A stretch of DNA of 64,000 nucleotides from Mesodorylaimus sp. YZB2_4. Lineage: Eukaryota; Nematoda; Enoplea; Dorylaimida; Dorylaimidae. The stretch spans positions 124,001 to 188,000 of the forward strand of contig JASANH010001516.1 of NCBI GenBank assembly GCA_030248295.1, given 5' to 3'. Both the position numbers and the translations under genes were made by a program. Below are positions 21,501-32,337 of the stretch, in pieces. The notes beneath the pieces were generated by a model. The model was not told the DNA's origin. It saw only the letters and a program-made list of their open reading frames with translations, and searched no databases. How positions within the stretch are numbered: position 1 is the stretch's first letter; each line of letters starts with the position of its first letter.

Positions 21501-24385
21501 TCGTCGAGACCGAAGTGATTACAATAGGCACGACCGCTGGCACTATCCCACCACCTGCTGCCACCACCGCGTCGGCCGAAGCGGAAGAGGGGGAAGAGGA
21601 AGAAGAAAACGCCACGACCGAATCTTTGCTAAAACTCTAATCGGCTATCGTATCTATCAATTCTTCGACAACTGTTCCCGCCCAGCCAAAAACCCCAGCA
21701 CCAGCTCCAGCCCAGCCGTCCTCGGCAGTGCCTGTTAATAGTGCTTCTGCGACTTCACCAGTGCCAGAACCAACACCGGCTGCAAATGGGACTTCGGCCA
21801 AATCAAAAGAGCAAGAGCCGGATCTCGAATCATCTCAATCTTCTCCAGTTCCAGAACCAGGTCCCAGCTCACCTGCTTCTCCTGTTCTTGTTTCTGGGTC
21901 ATCAGCAGCTCCTATACCAGAACCATCACCTGGATCTTCGGCATCTCCTGTTCCGGAACCTGAGCCAGGATCATCGGTCGCTCCGCCTCAGGCAGAACCC
22001 AACCCACATCCGCATCCTGCTCCCGAACCCGAGCCAAATCCAGAAGGCGAACCTCCAGCAGGTAGACGCGTCGGTGTCCCTATGCTCTCTTCGCTTATTT
22101 AAAATCTGCTTTTTCAGGCTTATCTGATTTACATCCAATGGACTGCGTCGACATGGTCATTGGCTCGGCAGTTGGTCAGTACAGTCGCGTTGGTGATTTC
22201 TATTCCATTAGCCGATCAGCTCCGAAACCAGACGACTACTTTGGTGGTATTCAAAGTTTGACAGCCGCTACTGGTTTTGAGGAAAATGGTGTCACCACCA
22301 TCGCCTTCCGCCGTCGCCTTACTTCTTTCGATCCATTCGATCATAACATCACAGTCGGAGATGCCCCCATGTTTATTGTATGGGCCAAGGGGCAAGAAGC
22401 TGGCAGCTACAGTCACAACGCACTATCGGGGTTGGACCTCGGCAGCGCCAATGTCAAAGAGTTCTACTCCCCGGATGTGCTCGCCTAGAATATCGGATAA
22501 GAAGGATAAGAATATAGGATAAGAAGCAGAATATCTTCAATATCGAAGCGTCCTACGTCAACGGCCGTTTGAAGGCGCGTTTCACCCGGCCCCTGTTAAC
22601 AGATGATGCTGAGATGTGGACGAAGATGTGGACTTGAATGAATGTGTCTACTTCTTGTATCCTTACAATGGAGGCCCTATTGCGGAACATCGGGTCCAGA
22701 AACACTCAGTCACACCCCTTCGATCGAGTGAGCAGATTTGCCTGAACAAATGCCAGATCAATACAGTGACCAGCAATGGTGGTGGGGATGGCGGTGGCGA
22801 GTCAAAGACGCCAGCATTTACCAAGAAGCCACCAGAACTGGCGACAGGTAAGCTAATAAGTCAAGACAGAGGGTGGGGCAAATGGCCTACGTCGTTGGAG
22901 CCTTTTCAGCTGTGCCAGTGGTCGATCATGGTCGCAAGTTTTTGGTCGTTGTGCGCATTCTCAACGAACAGTGGTCTGATGCTTTGGCTGTGCCTGGCAG
23001 TCCCGAGCACGTCGAGCTTTCCGCCAAGGTGGTCAGAATGGTAAGGGCAGTCAGTTACGTAATTATAGTTCGCTGCAGTGGCATTTCTACTCATTTTTAG
23101 ATGGATACAATGCTCCGATCGAAGTTCGCTGGCTATGACAAAGCTCGCGTCCTGAAGTTCACTCAAGGCAGTGTCATTGCTGATGTCGAAGTTTCAGCTT
23201 CTGGCTTAAACTCAGTGCAAATACTCGAAGCCATCGTTCCACAAGCTAGTGCTGGTCAAGTTGAAGGACTGCACCGAGATGCTGATTCTGTACGGGTCAA
23301 AGAGAGTAAGTACTTCTAAACAGGATTATCTAATAAATAATATCTGCCCCTATTTAGTTCAAATCGGTCTAACTCCGGAGGAAATCCGTAACTACATCAT
23401 CATCGCAGTGGCTTGCTTCCTGGTCATGGTGGCCACGGCATTCGATGTGTGCATGATCGTAAGGACGAGGAGGCGACGGTCCAAGGAGATGGTAAGTATG
23501 GGCGCTTCCTTTTGTTGCCTTACTACTTTGCTGTGTTGTCACATACATACTAAACGTGTCGTCTCAAGTCACCTGCCTAAACTACAGCTATCAGACTTCC
23601 TACAACATGTACATGATGATTACTGACAAGCACTCTTTGTCACTCAACTGTTTGTCGTCGTTTCCATTTCAGAAATCTAACTGGAATCTAGTGCCGTTTA
23701 CTCCTTACGCCTACTTGATGCCTCCAGTGAGTACCTGTAACATTTTATCTATGTGCTTTATGCTTTCACGTGCGTCGAAATTTACAAGATACCTAAACTG
23801 TGCCTTCAATGCTGTTTCACCTTTTTGCGCTTTCTGAATGCCAGAATGTGGTTGACAAGCTCTCTGGGTCATCCATCTTTTACTTTTTAGAGCGGTGCCT
23901 ACCCGGTGGCTTATCAGTACCCGGCTTTGGGCCCCGCTGGGGGTATAGAACCGAAGAAGACAGCTCCATACCACGAAAGTCCATTAGCGCCTGGCTACTC
24001 AACAGAATACTCGGCTACGGGGAGCAGACAGCTGGGAAGTCATCACCGACAATACTCCAATGCCACAACTGCCACGCCAGTAAATGGCAAGACACCCAGC
24101 CCCACCAGCGATAAAAACCTTGGACGAGCGGCTAGTGCAGCGTCGTCTAAGAATGGAAATGGCGAAACGACGTACGCCGAATGGTTCCATAGGATTAATA
24201 CCAATGGACAGCAACAACCACAACCGCCACCCAGGGGGCAGCAGTCATCAGCAGGACCCTATGTGCAATATCCGAACGATCCGTACAGCTTCTACACGAT
24301 GGGTGGTTCGCAAAGGCCAGCTCCTTTCGTGCAAACTATGCCACCTCGTCCGGCTCCACCACCAGGCTATTACCGGCCATATTAA
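18569..24385 (+). CDS. EGF-DOMON-SEA single-pass surface protein (N-terminus not determined)
   Basis: Many short exons give a large type I membrane protein. In order: two EGF-like modules (18569-18853; CQGHG...CRC and CGINGKC...CYC), a DOMON-like piece (WIAIGWRPE), a Ser/Pro/Asn-rich linker, a DOMON domain (19904-20400; WTYIEDTDEIEF, TALGFSPTGSM), a second (20630-21200; WTYIAQTQEVMF, TGIGFSREGNM) and a long Pro/Ser/Glu linker. A third DOMON part follows (22138-22740), then a SEA-like domain (22880-23310; VVRILNEQWSD, SVIADVEV), a membrane helix (IIIAVACFLVMVATAFDVCMI) and an Arg-rich stop-transfer. The Pro/Tyr/Gln-rich tail ends PPPGYYRPY. DOMON domains bind heme or sugars in other proteins; the ligand here is unknown. 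A one-base frame problem near 22612 lies in a small duplication (GATGTGGAC twice). The signal-peptide exon was not found. Confidence 0.75.
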
Positions 24386-24974
24386 CACTGGTGTGCGCAA
24401 TAGTCCAAGCCATATTATCCAGAATTGGGAATGGTATCGTACTCACTAATTTATCTCGTCCTTTGCAGTAACCGGCATCTTGTATTGGATTGATGAACTG
24501 AACCAAGCGGTGCTGAAGCAGGTCTTACTGCTCTGTTTTCTTGCTTCGATGCAGATATATGAGCGGTGGGTCGTACATTGTGCCTTGTCTCTTTCTGTGT
24601 GCCTTTTGTGAGTTTCTATAAACAAGTCTAACTCTTGTAGAGATATGGAATATAGGGTACACTCATTTTTTGCTCTATGTTACCCTTGACTGCGGAACTG
24701 TTAGCCCTGACAAACTGACCTGTTGTACGATGCTAATGCCGTATTCTTTTATGTGTCTCGATGTAAACTTGCGCTTCGATGCTCGTGCCAAATCGATGAT
24801 GCGAATGCCAGTAGTATTTATTAGGTATGCATCACACCCAAGCTACACCCACGAGCATGCGCATACATCAGAGCTAGTCACGCTTCCTTTGATAACTAGC
24901 TCGTCATCAAAGCGCACACTCGGGACCTAAAAGATACAAAGCGTGTCAGTGATAGCATCGCTTCACAAGGTAAC
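24386..24974. other. Intergenic, converging 3' ends
   Basis: No coding sequence recognised. It lies between the 3' ends of two convergent genes. Confidence 0.4.
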
Positions 24975-25023
24975 ATCAGAGTGTGGCCCTTGTTTTGCAA
25001 CAAATCATGCCACAACTCGTCAT
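24975..25023 (-). promoter_or_regulatory. Candidate SECIS element of the SelW-like gene
   Basis: On the minus strand, 85 bases after the stop codon, the sequence reads ATGA (25020-25023), a 9-bp helix with one bulged T (GAGTTGTGGC pairing GCCACACTC), an apical region, then TGAT (24975-24978). The ATGA/TGAT pair is the non-Watson-Crick quartet core of eukaryotic SECIS elements. A lower helix can form between CGTTTC and GAAGCG outside the core. The apical region can fold a TTGTT/AACAA ministem. The conserved AA is not cleanly placed: either it is the AA in GCAAAAC or it is replaced on the 5' side. Position, spacing and quartet are right; the apex is the weak point. Confidence 0.65.
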
Positions 25024-25107
25024 CATTCGGAAACGAAAACTATCGACCGGCACGCCACAGAAAAAAGATTATTTTTGTGATCGATCTTAACGTCGAACTT
25101 GCGGTGA

Positions 25108-25726
25108 CTAAGCGGATTTGACAGACGATGGTGCCTTGCCTTCGGATATGTCCATGCAAGCTTGGACGACCTGAAACGAATGTGAGGGTAGCTTTCTGCA
25201 TAGCCGCAACCGATAATTTTCCTTCCTTCTGGGGACCATAAGTTGACACATCAAAGCTTGCAAGCCAAGTATCGCAAAACCGGAGATCAACAAATAGCTT
25301 ACATCCTTGAACTCCGGGAAGGACCCGCTGCTCAGTTTCGAGTAGATCAGTACGCCGTTCACAGTGACTTCGAACGATGCTAAATGGAAGAGACGTAGGG
25401 CCACTATCAGGACAGACCAGTGGTAGCGAACTTACTTTTACGCCCTTTTTCGCCAGTCACCTCCGCCGATGGAAGGGCGGCTAAGATTTTGTCCCGCAGA
25501 TCGCGGAACCGGCGCTCGTACCCTCATCCTCCACTAAAAATGATCATAGTATTATTTTGGATCAAGGTACAGGTGAAAGATAACAACTGTATCCACTGTT
25601 TTGCCCGGGTTTTGAAAAGGAAGGCCGATCGGTCATTTTGACAGCGCCGCGCTTTGGAAAGGGGCCACGGGATCAGTGGTCTTACCAATATTCAATGTGG
25701 ACCTTGATCGACTTTGTCTCAGACAT
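25108..25726 (-). CDS. SELENOW: Selenoprotein W-like (Rdx family) thioredoxin-fold protein with in-frame UGA
   Basis: Four exons on the minus strand (25686-25726, 25436-25533, 25303-25379, 25108-25170) join in frame to 92 residues. The start MSETKSIKVHIEYC leads directly into C-G-G-UGA-G-Y-E-R-R-F, which is the CxxU redox motif of SelW-type proteins; the UGA is at 25524-25526. The Cys codon is split by intron 1 (TG|T). Downstream family features follow: a SFEVTVNGVLIYSKL strand pair, GSFPEFKD and a final helix. Length and layout match SelW/MIEN1 relatives. Reading UGA as stop would leave a 16-residue peptide, and all three later exons keep frame and homology. A SECIS candidate lies in the 3' UTR. 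Function by family: small redox protein of unknown substrate. A MITE lies 118 bp upstream of the start codon. Confidence 0.9.
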
Positions 25727-25844
25727 TCTTTGATACAATCTAGGCAAGCTTCGAAGATCAGCAAGCGTTACGAGGAGGCTGTATAGAACGTGACAATAAA
25801 AGATACCAAGATACCTCTCTGCCACCTAGCGGCGACTCGTTATC

Positions 25845-26518
25845 GGGAGGCGGCAAATTGGCCCCAACAGAAAATTGGCCCCACGCACACTTGATTCGCA
25901 GGTTTGAGAATGTCTGCTAACCGCGGGAAGTATACATACGCAATCTCTTACGATACACGCCTGGTTGGTGACTTTTTTTGGTGACGATTTTTGTGGTTGC
26001 TGGAAACTTGGAAAAATGTCACAATTAGATATTTGCCGCTGTCAATGATGTGGCATCCGTTTTCACTCTAAGGCTTAGGGGGTTCAGGGGGTGCCGGCTA
26101 AGTATTCTGTTTCTTCGGAGGGAGGGCTCAGAGGGAAGGGAGGTTTAGACCACCCCGAGCACGCCCTCCCAATGGCGATGAATCCATTTAGGCTCGGGGG
26201 TCTGGGGGGCAGAGCGCACCAGGGCCGAAATGCTGCGGAGAGCGCGGAGCGCTCGACGCAGCAATTGAGGGCCGTTTATTATAGGGGTTTTCGCAAGCAG
26301 GTGTTTTGTACAGCTTGACATATTCGCACAGGCAGTATCGATCGCATCGCAGGGAGGCAGTATCGATCGCATCGCATCGACCGCATCGACCCTCATTCGC
26401 ATTCTCAAAAATCGTGTTGGAACTGGAAATACGCGTTCTGGTCTTCATAGTGCGCTAACGCAAGATTTGAATTTCGCGCGTGGGGCCAATTTTCTGTTGG
26501 GGCCAATTTGCCGCAAGC
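25845..26518. mobile_element. 674-bp MITE with about 40-bp inverted ends and 9-bp target duplication
   Basis: Terminal inverted repeats match over about 36 bp (left from 25851, CGGCAAATTGGCCCCAACAG; right ends as its complement at 26512), with mismatches only in the outermost bases. The flanks carry a perfect 9-bp duplication, CTCGTTATC (25836-25844 and 26519-26527). Nine-base duplications with long inverted ends suggest a Mutator-like non-autonomous element. No transposase. The inside has short ATCGATCGCATCGC-type repeats near 26335-26390. Confidence 0.85.
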
Positions 26519-26527
26519 CTCGTTATC

Positions 26528-27267
26528 AGCTGTCACACATACCCTACTTGGCCATGCTCCAGAGCAACAGCGACACGAGACACCTATTTGCGCTATGTAC
26601 GTCTAGACGGCGGGAAAGTCAATTTTGGACAGTCGATAGCTGGGCATGAGTATCAGAGTTCAGTTATTCCGCGTCATAGTAAAGTAGCACTTAGAAAAGC
26701 TATTGTACCGTAAACCAGCTACGCAAGATTTTGTCGAGATACTAGCTGATTGAAGTTTGCCTTACATTTAATAGAAACTTGCCATTTGAGAGGCTTGTTC
26801 GTTTCAAGAAATGTTTCACTTGCAAGACGCGCAGTAACAAGAGCTGCTTTGATACTATTATGCCGTTAGATCTTGGGAGAGGGTCACTGTTCAACGCTCC
26901 AGCGATGTCGTCACCATGCAGGCAACTAGCTAGATTTGCGTTCTGACCACCAACTCTTCTATGCAGAACAGAGAACAGACAAGTGCGGCACCAAATTTGG
27001 CCGTTTCGCATACTTTCTGCTATTGCGAACTAGCAGACTGGCGAGATAAACCCGCGAAGTGGGACAAACTCATCAATCTAAACTTGGCTTTTATCGAAGG
27101 TCGCAGTTCCTGTTCATCCAACAGGAAGAACCGCACATTGTCGCTACCGCGGCTCTTTGACGCACCCTCCTTCAACCTGCACTCTCAGGGCGGATTTACT
27201 CTCGGCTAGTGGACAACAAAGCACCGAGTCAATCACTCACACAAACGCAAACGAAATCAGTGGGTCA
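26528..27267. other. Intergenic, no gene seen
   Basis: No supported open frame or repeat. The minus-strand gene that follows ends at 27268. Confidence 0.4.
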
Positions 27268-28485
27268 TCAGCGTCGTTTCAGGGAGCTGTTGGTCGTGCT
27301 CTTCTTCTCTTTCGGATCGAAGTCCCGGCCGACGGGCGCCTTGGACACTTCCACCTTATCGTCGAAATGCAAGGGCTTTCGCTTTCCCTGCCTCTTCTCC
27401 TTGATCTTCTTGGCAGTCTTCTGATCGTCGTCCCTCGGCTTCGACAGCGCGTACGACACGACCGTATTCTCTTTGACCAACACGTCAAACTGCTGCGGGT
27501 CCTTCAGACGCAACTCGACCAGTTCTTCAGGATCCATATCCTCGGGCTTCTTCGTACTCGCCGCCTTCTGGCGCACCGACGCTTCCATCTAAAACAAGGA
27601 AATGAGTGAGCATGAGATGACGATTGGAATAGACTGGAACCTACCAGAACGTCCCGCAACATGCTCGTCAGCATATGGCCCTTGATCTCATTGACGGCCG
27701 AGTCGTCCAACGTAATCGATTCCGGCTGCGATCCGTACGCTACACAGAAAAGTACGGTGAGCTAGGAGGGTCAGGAGAAATCAAAAGTGTGCTTACCCTC
27801 GTGCGACCATGGCGCACTCTTGCCGCTCACGTTCGCGCCGCCCTTCGCCGATCCTCCGCCCTTTGCTGATCCTCCACCCGACTTTTCCAGGAACGACTTC
27901 CGCTGAAGTTCCAGATCTGACATGCCTGTGCTCGGAATGGGATGATCGAGAGCGACGACCGCCGGTTCTTCTTCGGCCGGTGCCTCTGGTGCCGCATCGA
28001 CGGGTGCCGCTGGCGGGGCCTCCTCGGGGAACAAACCAGTCTGAATCGGGACCGGGTACACTGCCTCGGCAACTGGCTAAAGGACCAAGCAAGGGTCACA
28101 TTAGGCAAGGACGGCCGATTCGGAAGGACTTACCAGAGCCGTAGGTGGTGGTCGTGGATGCGGGCGCCTGTGCTTCTTCTCGAGGACTCCTTGCTGCACC
28201 TCGGCCGCCAACACTTGCGTCACCTGCTGTCGTTCCTTCTTCTTCAGATGCAGCAGTTTGGCGATACTCCCGGCCGCCCGCCTGACCGTCCTGTCCGTTG
28301 GAACGTCGCCAGTTCCGCCTCGCTTTTCTGAAAACAAGGCCATCACAGTTTCGTCCTCGCAATTCATATTCGTACTTACTGTCCTTCCGCAGCAGCTTGT
28401 TCCAGAACTCGTTGAACGAAGACGGTTTCTTCGCTGGCTTCTTCGCGCCTTTCTTTCCGCCCGCTTGTTTCTTCGGGGTACTCAT
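27268..28485 (-). CDS. Unrecognised basic, low-complexity five-exon protein
   Basis: Exons 28380-28485, 28134-28327, 27797-28076, 27645-27739 and 27268-27588 join in frame to 331 residues. The N-terminus is Lys/Gly-rich (MSTPKKQAGGKKGAKKPAKK). A helical region follows (AAGSIAKLLHLKKKERQQV), then a Pro/Ala/Glu linker with GGGSAKGGGSAKGG. The acidic-to-basic C-terminus contains PEELVELRLKDPQQFDVLV and ends in a Lys/Arg-rich tail. There is no signal peptide or membrane helix, so it is likely cytosolic or nuclear. All splice phases agree, so I regard the gene as real, but I do not recognise the family. Confidence 0.7.
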
Positions 28486-29091
28486 GTTCTCGCGGGCTCT
28501 CACCACCGTCTGCGCAGCCGACCAGCCAACCGACAACTCGCCTCCAAAGCGGCAACAATGAGCACGGTTGCAGCTGAATGCTAATTCTTTAATGCTTTAC
28601 ACTGCTTTATGTTTCCGAGGGTGTTCGGATTGTAGTGGCATTGCAAGACTGGGGCGGTGGGTGGGAGTGTCAGGGACTCCTCCACAAATATCCTTGGTCG
28701 CCCCTTTTTATTTTTGCTTGAAATAGCCAATCCAGTTTTGTACACACTGTAGTTGCCGTATTTTCGGAGCATCATCTTGAAAGTGATGTTGACCAGTTCG
28801 ACGCGCGTGCATAAGTACATGGCGTTGTGGTGTACCCCTTCTGAACAATTTCCACGCGTAGGACATATGCATTTACCAGAATATGTCTAAGCCAGTGGAC
28901 GGCTACTTCCACTCACAAACACGGCAAGCCTTTCATGGGCAGCATCACGTTTATGTTAGTTCGTTCCATTGCTAAGCAGCCTCGTAATATTCAAACCTGT
29001 TTCTTCTTTGCTCCCTCACATTTCTGTTTATATAAATCTATCGTCGATTTCTTATTTCTTTCCACATTGGGCTGTTGCTACGAAAAGGAAA
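28486..29091. other. Intergenic; one unsupported small open frame
   Basis: A 79-codon minus-strand frame (28581-28820) has a protein-like composition but no recognised family, signal or splice context. Nothing else is seen. Confidence 0.3.
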
Positions 29092-29429
29092 ATGCAGTCA
29101 CAGGCACCTATGATTCTTATTTTGAGCTGCGTACTGATGGCTCAGGTAATACATGCCTGAGAGGTTTATTATATGATTGCCCTCTTACAGGGTGCCTCTC
29201 CAACTAATCTTTAGATTTTTGGTGCCGCGAAGGCAAAGAAGAACCCAGGCTGTTTCCTCCCACTCGTGACTGGACCACGCAAAGCCTACTTTCGTCGGTT
29301 TGGTTACCAAAGGGGGAATGCGTTCAGTTCATTTATGGCGGCTGTCAAGGAAATGCTAATAATTTTGTGACGAAAGAAACATGTGAGGCAAAGTGTAAGC
29401 ATGCGAGGAAAGTTTTTAATGTAAATTAA
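29092..29429 (+). pseudogene. Secreted Kunitz-type inhibitor, frameshifted and lacking one cysteine
   Basis: Exon 1 (29092-29145) encodes a signal peptide (MILILSCVLMAQ) and joins in frame to exon 2 (from 29215). The Kunitz domain starts CFLPLVTGP, but the second conserved Cys is Arg (CGC), so the disulfide to the fourth Cys cannot form. After RRFGYQ the rest of the fold ([18 protein letters not shown] and two final Cys) is found only in the next frame. The shift falls at the AAAGGGGG run near 29312-29319. Either the gene is decaying, or a sequencing error in the G run hides an intact reading frame; the lost Cys would remain. A related domain would normally bind a serine protease. Confidence 0.7.
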
Positions 29430-29801
29430 CATGTAGAGACTTCCTGCGCTTGACGTAGCCCGCGCTACGTTTACTTCAAGAATCAAACATAAATCTGATG
29501 AAAATTGGGCCATCTAATTATACAGCATTACGTACCTACTCGCCCAGTGCGGGACGGGTTCGCTCTGCAGAATTTATGAAGGCTCCTCTCATGAACCGCT
29601 CATGTTTTAGAACTAGTGGGCGGAGACACGTGACTCTTTCCTTGAATCCAGTTTCGTATGTTCGTGTACTTCACTTGCTCACCAGTCTGCATCCACATGC
29701 CTGCTTGGAGTAGGTGGTGGTGACTTGCGGTTCTCTTGGGTCTCTCCTTTGGTGACTTGTGGTTCCCCGTCTTCGAAGGCCCGAGCGCTCGATTTGCAGA
29801 C

Positions 29802-31335
29802 ATGCATTGTCAATGTAGCGTTTGTTTGAAAGCAATCGATTTGCGGAGTATCGCCGTCTTGAAGTGCGGGCACACTTTTTGTCTCGATTGCATTATCAGG
29901 TGGTTGGAACGCCATGGCCGATGCCCAGTTTGCAGAGGAAATGCCACGCGAGCCGATATCGTCGAAAAAGTATTCTTCAATTGGGTCGAGGAAAACCAAG
30001 GCTCGTCATCAGTTCCGATCGTTCACGAAAATCAAGTGTTGAGAGAACAGGTATGGTCTTGCTTGGCTTTCACAAGGTGGGCTAGCTGGGCCATTGCCCA
30101 TGAGAAAGCTGGAGGAGCGATACAGTCCTGATATTGAAATGCGAGGGGATAGGATTTAGCAAATCAGCCTTTCAGCCTGCCGGCCCCGCCACGCCATCAG
30201 GGCAGACCCAGAACAAAAAGAGAACTGGTCAGTGAAGTAGGTGTGTTTGGCCTGTGGAGAAGGTAGTGTATCTGGTTGCCTTGACTGGCCGCCTCATACA
30301 CGGAGCAGCGTATTTACTTGCCTTCGTTGGCCAGTCGATACGCTCCTCCAGGCGAGGCTGAAACCCGTCGGGTTGATGTCTCAGGCACCTACTACTAGGT
30401 GACCTGCCTGAATAGTGTATTGAGTCCATCCGCTCCCAGCGGGATTTTCTGCAATGTAGGGTTGTTCCGCCTTTTACATCAGGATCAGGCAATTTCTTAT
30501 AAAGAGCCAAGCTGAGACTGAAGCCTTCGCTCAGGCCAGGAGTACCATTCTGCTGGCTAGCCACTCGCATGCCAAGATGACCCTTTTGGTATGGACAGCT
30601 GTCAATACTGTTTACTCTGCTCTGGGTCTCCTCGTTATCGAATCAATTAAAGGAAGCCCAAGGAGCGGTTACTTCGGCTCTGGACAAATCCATCAAGGCA
30701 GAAAAACAGCGGAATGACTACGCGGACGAAAATAAAATTTTGCGCTTTAAAATCAAAAAGGTCCAAGAGTGAGGTGGGTGTGGTTTGTGTGCACTGGGCG
30801 TACTGTAGCTCAGCAAGCTCTCCTTGTAGGTCTTTGACTCGGATCGAAACGGAGAAGGCGGCGTACCAGAGAAGCAGCGACGAGCATTTAAGAAAGGTAT
30901 GCTGAAAGTTAGATTTAGGCCCATGTTTTACTCCGACCTCTCCTTTACTCTCCTTTCAGTACGAAGACGCTAAGCACGAATTGCACCATCTGAAATCGGC
31001 GAGAGGGAAGAAGCAGCCCTCTGAAAAACTGTAAGCAGCTCGCTATCTCATCTTCGACTCATCGTTAGTATATTTTTTAATGAATTTTTAGTTCGTCTCA
31101 TCAAGCTGCGACGTCACTATGTCCGCCGATGCATTATCGGCATCGTGCTTCCGCCTTTGCAGCTCCGTCGGCGGCGAGAAACTTGCAGTCTGCCGCAGCC
31201 TGCGCCAGCCGCAGAAATATAGAGGGAAATCTCATTTTGTACGTCCCGTCTCATAGACCGTTGACGGATTCCGAGAATCACAATGCTTCGAGTGCGACGT
31301 CGTCAACAGGAGCAGCCATGTGGATTACGTTTTAG
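29802..31335 (+). CDS. RING-type E3 ubiquitin ligase with coiled coil, TRAIP-like
   Basis: Five exons (29802-30050, about 30653-30768, 30830-30896, 30960-31030, 31092-31335) join in frame to 248 residues. The N-terminal C3HC4 RING finger is complete: CQCSVCLKAI, LKCGHTFCLDCIIRW and CPVC. By family it recruits an E2 and transfers ubiquitin. A helical, Lys/Glu-rich coiled-coil stretch follows (LREQ; DKSIKAEKQRNDYADENKI; YEDAKHELHHLKS). A Ser/Ala-rich tail ends the protein. RING plus coiled coil is the layout of TRAIP, and the size is smaller than the vertebrate protein; orthology is not shown. The acceptor of exon 2 is unusual (AAAG) and uncertain. The long first intron (about 600 bp) contains a dispersed repeat. 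Confidence 0.7.
30345..30385 (+). repeat. Dispersed near-palindromic repeat, copy 2
   Basis: The sequence AAACCCGTCGGGTTGATG near 30361 matches the other two copies. It sits in intron 1 of the RING gene, in a stretch with further inverted pairs (GCACCTACTACTAGGTG). Confidence 0.5.
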
Positions 31336-31904
31336 GGGCGCTGTCGCTTCTGCTTTTAGTAGTATGAATTCAGTGTTTTGATTTCGATTTCTTAGGTTTT
31401 CGTGATTGCATTGAATTGTGTTCGCAGTCAATTTTAAGAATATTCTGGCAATGAAGGGGCAATTTCGGATTGGTTTTCCCTAATGCATCTGGTTAGATCC
31501 CCATATCACGAACCTTCTAATTTTTTCTGGCAAAATGGATGCATACACGCATTGGGTCGCACTAGTAGCTCTTAATAAGCAACAGAATTCTCGTGGGAGA
31601 CAAAAATTTCAGCAAAAGGTGCCCACCATTACCTGAATCGCGGCAGGAGCCATTTCCTAGTTCTTCTTTCTAGGACTGGTTCTTCCTGGTTTTGATGGCT
31701 GTGGTTATAGTTGCAGAGTACCTTCTGCAGTAAAGTATGCCCGTCTCTCGTCAGGAAACAGTATCAGTTGAGGTATGCAAGCCCAAACCCCACGAAAGCA
31801 ATGCAACACAGCTTAGCACCGCAGGACTCGGCACCAGATATGGCTGACGACGTCTTACTGCAATGTTTGGTAGTTGGGTATGTGGCCTCAGACTAGTTTT
31901 GTCA
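31336..31904. other. 3' UTR and spacer, no gene seen
   Basis: No supported coding sequence or repeat. Confidence 0.4.
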
Positions 31905-32105
31905 TTCCAGTGCGAAGACAGTGGTCGTGGCAAGTCGAGAATGGACTCCCTCTCGCTTCTCGCTCGGCTGTTCGAGACTGTACTGATCGTAGCAGTGGGT
32001 GTAACCAGCGCACCCAGGCGGCGGAAGAAGTGGCTCACCGCAAAGAAAAGACTCATGCTCTGTTCGAGATTTTCGACGCCCCTGGCTTGCATTGCGAGGT
32101 TGTAG
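31905..32105 (+). pseudogene. Inverted, frameshifted copy of the 5' end of the neighbouring membrane-protein gene
   Basis: The bases up to and after the ATG at 31941 (AGTGGTCGTGGCAAGTCGAGA, then ATGGACTCCCTCTCGCTTCT) match the 5' UTR and start of the minus-strand gene at 33177 (GTGGTCGTGGCAAATCGAGA, ATGGACCCGCTGTCGTTCCT). The first 20 or so residues align in one frame (MDSLSLLARLF against MDPLSFLILLF). The following part resembles the parent only in the next frame, so a frameshift has occurred. The two copies face each other about 1.1 kb apart. Confidence 0.7.
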
Positions 32106-32337
32106 AAGTTGCTCTCGTTCACCGACTCCTGGCCAAGGCTTGCGGAGCGACCAACGTCTGAACTGCATTCGGACGAATGGCCTGCCATTACGGCCAGTGC
32201 AGCCCCGCTGTCTGCATTTAGTCATGTTATGCGACGTTGTTCTGTTCATTTACCAGAAGACACAGGCGAGAACTCGAGAGGCAGAGAAGACACAGCCAGC
32301 GTACAACGGTCAGTCATCACCCACGATCACTTGCTCA

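Noticed and set aside
21741..22127. Leu/Asn-rich frame beside the DOMON gene
   Set aside because: It is another frame of the Pro/Ser/Glu linker; the linker frame is kept in phase with flanking DOMON exons.
22486..22488. TAG in the third DOMON part as a recoded codon
   Set aside because: A short intron (about 49 nt, ending GAAGCAG) removes it and restores homology; no readthrough is needed.
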